A DNA stretch of 64,000 nt from Thuidium tamariscinum (lineage: Eukaryota; Streptophyta; Bryopsida; Hypnales; Thuidiaceae), in the NCBI GenBank assembly GCA_947034885.2, contig OX344756.2, positions 10,536,098 to 10,600,097 on the forward strand. Reading direction: 5' to 3'. The notes under the pieces were generated by a model that saw nothing but the letters and a program-made list of their open reading frames with translations, was not told the DNA's origin and did no database searches. Position 1 is the first letter of the stretch. Each line of letters begins with the position of its first letter. Shown one piece after another: positions 59,541 to 64,000 of the stretch. The translations under genes were made by a program, and so were the position numbers.

Positions 59541-60615
59541 AGTTCTAAGGTTTTGTGAAACGACAGTTCTCCACGTTTTGCAATTTGTTGCTGAATTGGG
59601 TGCGTTCACATCGTGATGAAGAGATGGCGCATACATTTCGACCTAATCCATGTGGGTTGAACGTTCTGGCCATCTCGTGTGGAATTTCGGGGAATGTAGA
59701 TGGGTGCATAGTATGGCTCTCTTTGCTCTTGCGGTTCCGGGTGAGATTTTTTGAAATTTTGAATTTTTTTGGTTCCCATAAGCAAATACAAAGAAAAGAA
59801 TGAGAGGGTGGTTTGGGTTTTGTTTTTCCAACAAAGTGTAAATTTTCTTATGAAATTTTGATAAAAGTGTACTATGCACATAGCCCCAATGAGTTCAAAT
59901 TGTCTAGAGGGGTCTTGAATATGGGGTAATTCTTGATCTCTAACAGCGCAAGCACCATTCGAGATGATAAATGTTGTAAAAAGTGAACTTCATTCAATTA
60001 ATATTCATTGAAAAATCTTGAAGAATAATGATGTAATATGTAGAAAGGAAAAAAAAAGGAACGCTCTACCTAAATCAAGAATATAAATTGGAAGATATTT
60101 GGGTCTTCCATGAGCCCTCTAGAATGGCCTTGATTGGAGACCTTAATTGGATTTAAATTTTATATGTGTACTTGATATTTTTACTCGGAGATGAGTGGAT
60201 CCAAGCTCAGTTGAATTCTGGTTGAGTGAACTCCTACTTTTGAATATTTTTAATCATGATAGACTTTTACTTTAGTACATAGTTCTAAGAATAGAAACCT
60301 AAAGTCAAAAAAGTCCTAAGCTATTTTTAGAACAAAGTCTTCTATTATTAAACAAAAAATTTGGGTTGAGGAGATAATCTTTAAGTTTTTTCTCTCTGTA
60401 TATATATAGTTGGGTGTTTTGAGCTCTACATGAAAGTATTTTTTTGTTACCATAACATTTTTGTGTTCTTGCTTGGAGTCAATTGCAGTTGAAATTAGAT
60501 TTGTAGTTTACAAGCTGAATCTTGAAGTGACATGAAGTGGGATTGATTGATTGCAATAGTTTGTCAATCATTACTCGACCAAGAGCTGATCTGGGCTTCC
60601 TAAGTTCGATTTGCA
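59541..60615. other. Intergenic DNA, no gene recognised
   Basis: Frames at 59555-59803 (plus) and 59606-59881 (minus) overlap each other and match nothing. A TATATATATAG string at about 60399-60409 lies roughly 210 bases before the ORF at 60616 and could be a TATA element. Confidence 0.4.
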
Positions 60616-60867
60616 ATGCCGCCGCATCAAGCCAGTAAATTGGAAAAGGTGGAGAAAGACATTGAGAAAGTAGCTCAACAAATTGATGATGCGGATGTGC
60701 AATTAGAGGCTCCTTTACTAAGTAGCGAGAATCTCACCTATTGGCTCAACAAGAAGGCACACTTGTTGCAGAAAAAAATATCATTGATGAAGAAAATCAA
60801 AACTTCATTGCAAAAAAATATTTTGTTGTTGGAAGAACAATTTTTTGTCGCTAATGTTGATGTATAA
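60616..60867 (+). CDS. Small coiled-coil protein or gene fragment, 83 residues
   Basis: The ATG at 60616 opens an 83-codon frame. The first half has a heptad-like pattern rich in Lys, Glu and Leu (LEKVEKDIEKVAQQIDDA), and a second Lys-rich helix spans about residues 46-75. There is no signal peptide and no Cys. Similar Lys/Glu helical pairs occur at the start of some larger plant and fungal proteins, including Crinkler-type ones, but I cannot assign a family. The preceding bases contain a possible acceptor (TCAATTGCAG near 60488), so it may be one exon of a longer or decayed gene. AT-rich codon use matches the surroundings. Confidence 0.35.
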   Translation: MPPHQASKLEKVEKDIEKVAQQIDDADVQLEAPLLSSENLTYWLNKKAHLLQKKISLMKKIKTSLQKNILLLEEQFFVANVDV

Positions 60868-61199
60868 GAGTTGGGTGTATTGCTAAAGTTCCATTTGGAG
60901 GTATCACAAATAGCTAAGTGCATTTATCCTACATGCCAATTGAACAAACACATCTAATAACTAGAAAATTAACTCACAGCAATGGCAATTTCTTATTATA
61001 ATTATTACAAACTTTTGTGAACTCCAATTGAGAAAGGTCACAGGTTTTTCCATAAAACCTTAATTTTCTTGTTCTACTTGGGATCAACTCCATCAGTACT
61101 GAGAAACTCGTGCCAAGTTGTGTGAGACCAGTCATTGGCATGTTTACAAGAGGGTTTCAAAAGCTTGCATAATTGGTAGCCATTTCAATTCTATAAATA
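60868..61199. other. Intergenic, nothing recognised
   Basis: No frame or element ends seen. Confidence 0.5.
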
Positions 61200-61560
61200 A
61201 ATCATTTACAATTTAGTATTTTGATTCATTTTCTTCTTGTTTCTACTTACAATTTTTTTTTCTTGTATATTGTCTAATTCCAAATGATTTAAAAATTTTC
61301 AAGCATGTAGCCTACTTACCTTGAAGATGAAATCCAAAGAGTAACCACCAATTTGAACTTTTTTTCATGCAAATGTGACCTTATAAAGAGCAAATACTTA
61401 GTTTTTGAAAGGCCAAAAAATGATTTTTGTCAATTCAAATGCTATCTCTAGAATTATGTGTCAAAAAATGTTTTTTCTTTAAGTATTGGAACTTGTATTA
61501 GAAATGGAAATTTTCAAGTGTTTTTGATGAAAATATAGTCAAAATCATTTAGGATATAAA
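61200..61560 (+). repeat. Direct copy of the 7030-7490 repeat
   Basis: Follows the 7.0-kb copy in the same order, with a deletion of about 80-100 bases after the GATTTTTG-CAATTCAAA block. No coding sequence. Confidence 0.7.
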
Positions 61561-61925
61561 ATAGAAAGTGCATCAAATGTTTTTTCAAATCGCTTGAATG
61601 TATTTTTACTAAATAGGATTGCACTTTCTGTCATTATGGTATTATTGACTTTGTTAAAGGTGAAGATGCTCAATTCACAAATCATCCTTGTATAATTGTG
61701 TATTTTGGGGGCTTCTTGATATTTATTTTTATGTGAATTTTTGACATAGGAATGATATTCTTTTGAATTTGAGTCCAACTAATAAAATAAATTTTGTCTA
61801 TTCCAATTGGAAAATTTGAAAAAATATTGAAGTTCAATTATTACAATATGAAAAATGGGCACACTATGGTTTGTTGATTGAGAATTTGAGAATGACATGA
61901 TAACTTTGGTTTAGACCACAATATT

Positions 61926-62076
61926 GTGGGGTTCCAATCAAAATATTGATAGTGGGGTTTAAGGGTTTAGGGTTGATTGGAACCCCACAATATTGCGGAT
62001 TTCCAAACGCCATTGTTGATTGGAACCCCACAACTCATTGGTTTAGACCACAATATTGATAGTGGGGTTCCAATCA
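61926..62076. repeat. Cluster of four GTGGGGTTCCAATCA motifs in both orientations
   Basis: The 15-base motif stands at 61926-61940 (plus), 61974-61988 (minus), 62017-62031 (minus) and 62062-62076 (plus). A fifth, slightly changed, at 63424-63438 (minus) closes the foldback element to the right. A GTTTAGACCACAATATTG block is repeated beside the first and last of the left cluster. This looks like stacked termini of one transposon family. Confidence 0.8.
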
Positions 62077-63438
62077 AAATGGCGTTTTGGAATCCGCAGT
62101 GAGAACAATTTTAGCTCTGCCAATTTTGATAGCCTCTCAAGAGCTCAAAAATTGATATTTTACTATGAAATTTTTTGCAACATCACGTATAAGTTAACAA
62201 CATGCATGCCAAATTTTATGGCCAAAAGATTTACACAAAAAAAGATATTCAAAATCTACCAACATATGTAGTTGTAAGAAACATTTCACCACTTTCAACT
62301 TTGACACCCTTCCAAGGATTGAAATTTTTTTTGTCATAAGATTTTTATCATGAAATAATTATTATGTTTTCAATATCTGTGAATAATTTCAAGGTCATAA
62401 AAAAGATATTCAAAATCTCCCAACATGTGTAGTTTTGAGAATTTTTTTATAATTGCCAACTTTGACACCTTTCCAAAGGTTGAAAAATTGGTTTCTTACT
62501 ATGAATTTTTTATGTCAAGTCATTTCTATGTTGATAACATGTACTCTAAATTTCAAGTTCAAATGAATTACCAAAAAAAAGATATACCAAATCTCTCAAC
62601 ATGCGTAGTTGTAAAGAAGAGTTTTTGAGCGATTAGTATTGTGTTATTTTGTGGAGCAAAGTTGACACCGGTGTAAAAACTCCTCTTCACAACTTGGTAC
62701 ACATGTTGGGAGATTTTGAATATCTTTTTTTGGATAAGTCTTTTGAACTTGAAATATGGAACATATATTATCAATATAGAGGTGATCTTATGCAAAAAAT
62801 TTCATGTTAAATAGACAAATTTTCAGCCTTTAGAAGGGGGTCAAAGTTAGCAATAGTCAAAATTTTCTCACAACTACACATGTTGTGAGATTTTGTATAT
62901 CATTTTTTTTGTAATTTATTTGAACTTCAAATTTGGATCAAAAGTTATCAATATAGAGATGACTTCACAAAAAAAAATTCATGGTAACAAACCAATATTT
63001 TAGCTATTGATGGGGTTGTAAAGTTAGCAATTATGAAAAATTTCTCAAAACTACACATGTTGGGAGATTGAAAATACCTTTTTTTAAATTCATATTCTGA
63101 CCTTGAAGTTTCTTACACATATTAAAAACATAGATTTCATTTCATGCCAAAAATTTCATGCGAAGAAAAAAGAATCCTTGGGAAGGTGTCAAAGTTGAAA
63201 GTAGTGAAATGTTTCTCACTACTATACATATTCGTAGATTTTGAATGTATTTTCTATGTAAGTCTTTTGGCCTTGAAATTTGCCATGCATGTTATTAACT
63301 TACAAGTGTCAAGTAATGTTCAAAAAAAAATTCATAGTAAAATATCAATTTTTGAGCTTGTGGGAGTATGAGAAAGTTTACAAAGTTGAAATTGTTTTCA
63401 CTGCGGATTTCATAATGCCATTTTGATTGGGACCCCAT
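62062..63438. mobile_element. 1.38-kb foldback element made of inverted satellite-like subrepeats
   Basis: The termini GGGGTTCCAATCAAAATGGC and GGGGTCCCAATCAAAATGGC (complement of the right end) are followed on both sides by AATCCGCAGTGA. Inside, a unit of about 160-180 bp containing AACATGTGTAGTT occurs in plus orientation near 62261, 62421 and 62598. It occurs in minus orientation near 62700, 62878, 63052 and 63222. The turning point is at about 62650, so nearly the whole element could fold on itself. No coding frame. The superfamily is unclear because no flanking duplication was found. Confidence 0.8.
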
Positions 63439-63599
63439 TGTACAATATATAATCCACCTATGATGAAATTTTAAGATTTTTTTAACCATATTTTTTATTT
63501 TTTCATGAATTTTAGTGCTCTATTCCTTTTAAAAATTGCAATAATTTCAAATTTTCTCAAACAAATTTGAAAGTCTTACTACTAATGCACAACATTGTT

Positions 63600-64000
63600 A
63601 ACTAATCTATTTTAACCCGTAAACGACGGGCCTGTAACCACGGGCTTCAAGACTCCTCTCCCGTCACACAATTTGTTACCGTTTTAGAACCAGTCATGTC
63701 TGAAAAATTTTATTTTTATTTTTCAGAGATGAAAGTACATCTCTTCTATACTTCACAGAAATTTCAGATTTTTTTGAGGAAAATTGATTTTCATGACAGT
63801 TTTTGAAGAAAAAGTGAAGAGAAAATAATAGAAAATAGAAAATAATCTCAAAAAATCTGAAAATTTCACCATGTGTGTACATTATAGTGACAAACATTAT
63901 GGTGTAAACTCAATTTCCGTGTACACCTATTTCTAGGCTGCAGTGGACATTAAAAATGCAGCCAAAATTCAAATTGCTATAAAACATTCGATTTTACGAA
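63600..64000 (-). repeat. Inverted copy of the 10100-10490 repeat, cut by the window end
   Basis: TTAACCCGTAAACGACGGGC at 63612-63631 corresponds to the complement of 10468-10487. Downstream the complements of ATCTCTGAAAAATAAAAATA, AATTTTCAGATTTTTTGAGA and GCATTTTTAATGTCCACT appear in order. No coding sequence. Confidence 0.75.

Noticed and set aside
62262-63240. CRISPR-like spacing of the AACATGTGTAGTT cores
   Set aside because: The whole 160-180-bp unit is repeated, and in opposite orientations, which fits a foldback transposon and not an array with spacers.

Overview
This window reads as nuclear DNA of a land plant. It has GT-AG introns (and some minor-class ones), a TIFY-domain regulator, an AGO4-clade Argonaute, plant-type TIM14 and DPM3, telo-box-like CCCTAAA motifs near gene starts, and long AT-rich stretches filled with decayed transposons. 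Most introns are short (about 65 to 670 bp), which argues against a conifer. Bryophyte, lycophyte or fern all fit, but the sequence alone does not fix the species.

Layout: (1) 0.9-2.2 kb: a complete TIM14/PAM18 J-protein gene (minus) with a fourfold ~165-bp tandem repeat behind its start. (2) 2.2-10.6 kb: repeat-rich DNA with clear MITEs, including a CACTA-like hairpin nested in an older element. (3) 10.6-13.9 kb: a four-exon EF-hand gene (plus) built from three copies of one module. (4) 15.5-18.9 kb: an intronless, full-length AGO4-like gene (minus) broken by one in-frame TAG, with a TATA box and four helically phased palindromes upstream. (5) 18.9-22.2 kb: repeats. (6) 22.3-27.7 kb: a multi-exon TIFY/JAZ-like gene (minus) with a U12-type intron just after the TIFY motif. 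A GC-rich unknown ORF lies head-to-head with it at 28.2 kb, and a tandem repeat lies between them. (7) 29-45 kb: gene-free, with several families of dispersed repeats in both orientations. (8) 45.0-50.0 kb: a 5.06-kb element with ~840-bp terminal inverted repeats and TTA target duplications (PIF/Harbinger-like), carrying nested MITEs. (9) 51.5-57.3 kb: a 14-exon EXO1 nuclease gene (plus) with an AT-AC U12-type intron and a second probable U12-type intron. (10) 58.05-58.74 kb: a three-exon DPM3 gene (minus), convergent with EXO1. (11) 60.6 kb: a small coiled-coil ORF. (12) 62.06-63.44 kb: a foldback element made of inverted satellite-like subrepeats, then another dispersed repeat copy.

The genes do not form a pathway. 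They cover mitochondrial import, calcium sensing, RNA silencing, hormone-type transcriptional repression, DNA repair and glycosylation in the ER. I saw no tRNA, rRNA or CRISPR. No wholly new system is evident. The most notable signals are the cluster of U12-type introns, the interrupted intronless Argonaute with its phased promoter array, and the two large inverted-repeat elements. Splice sites were placed by eye from motifs, reading phase and protein-family match, so exon limits are models.
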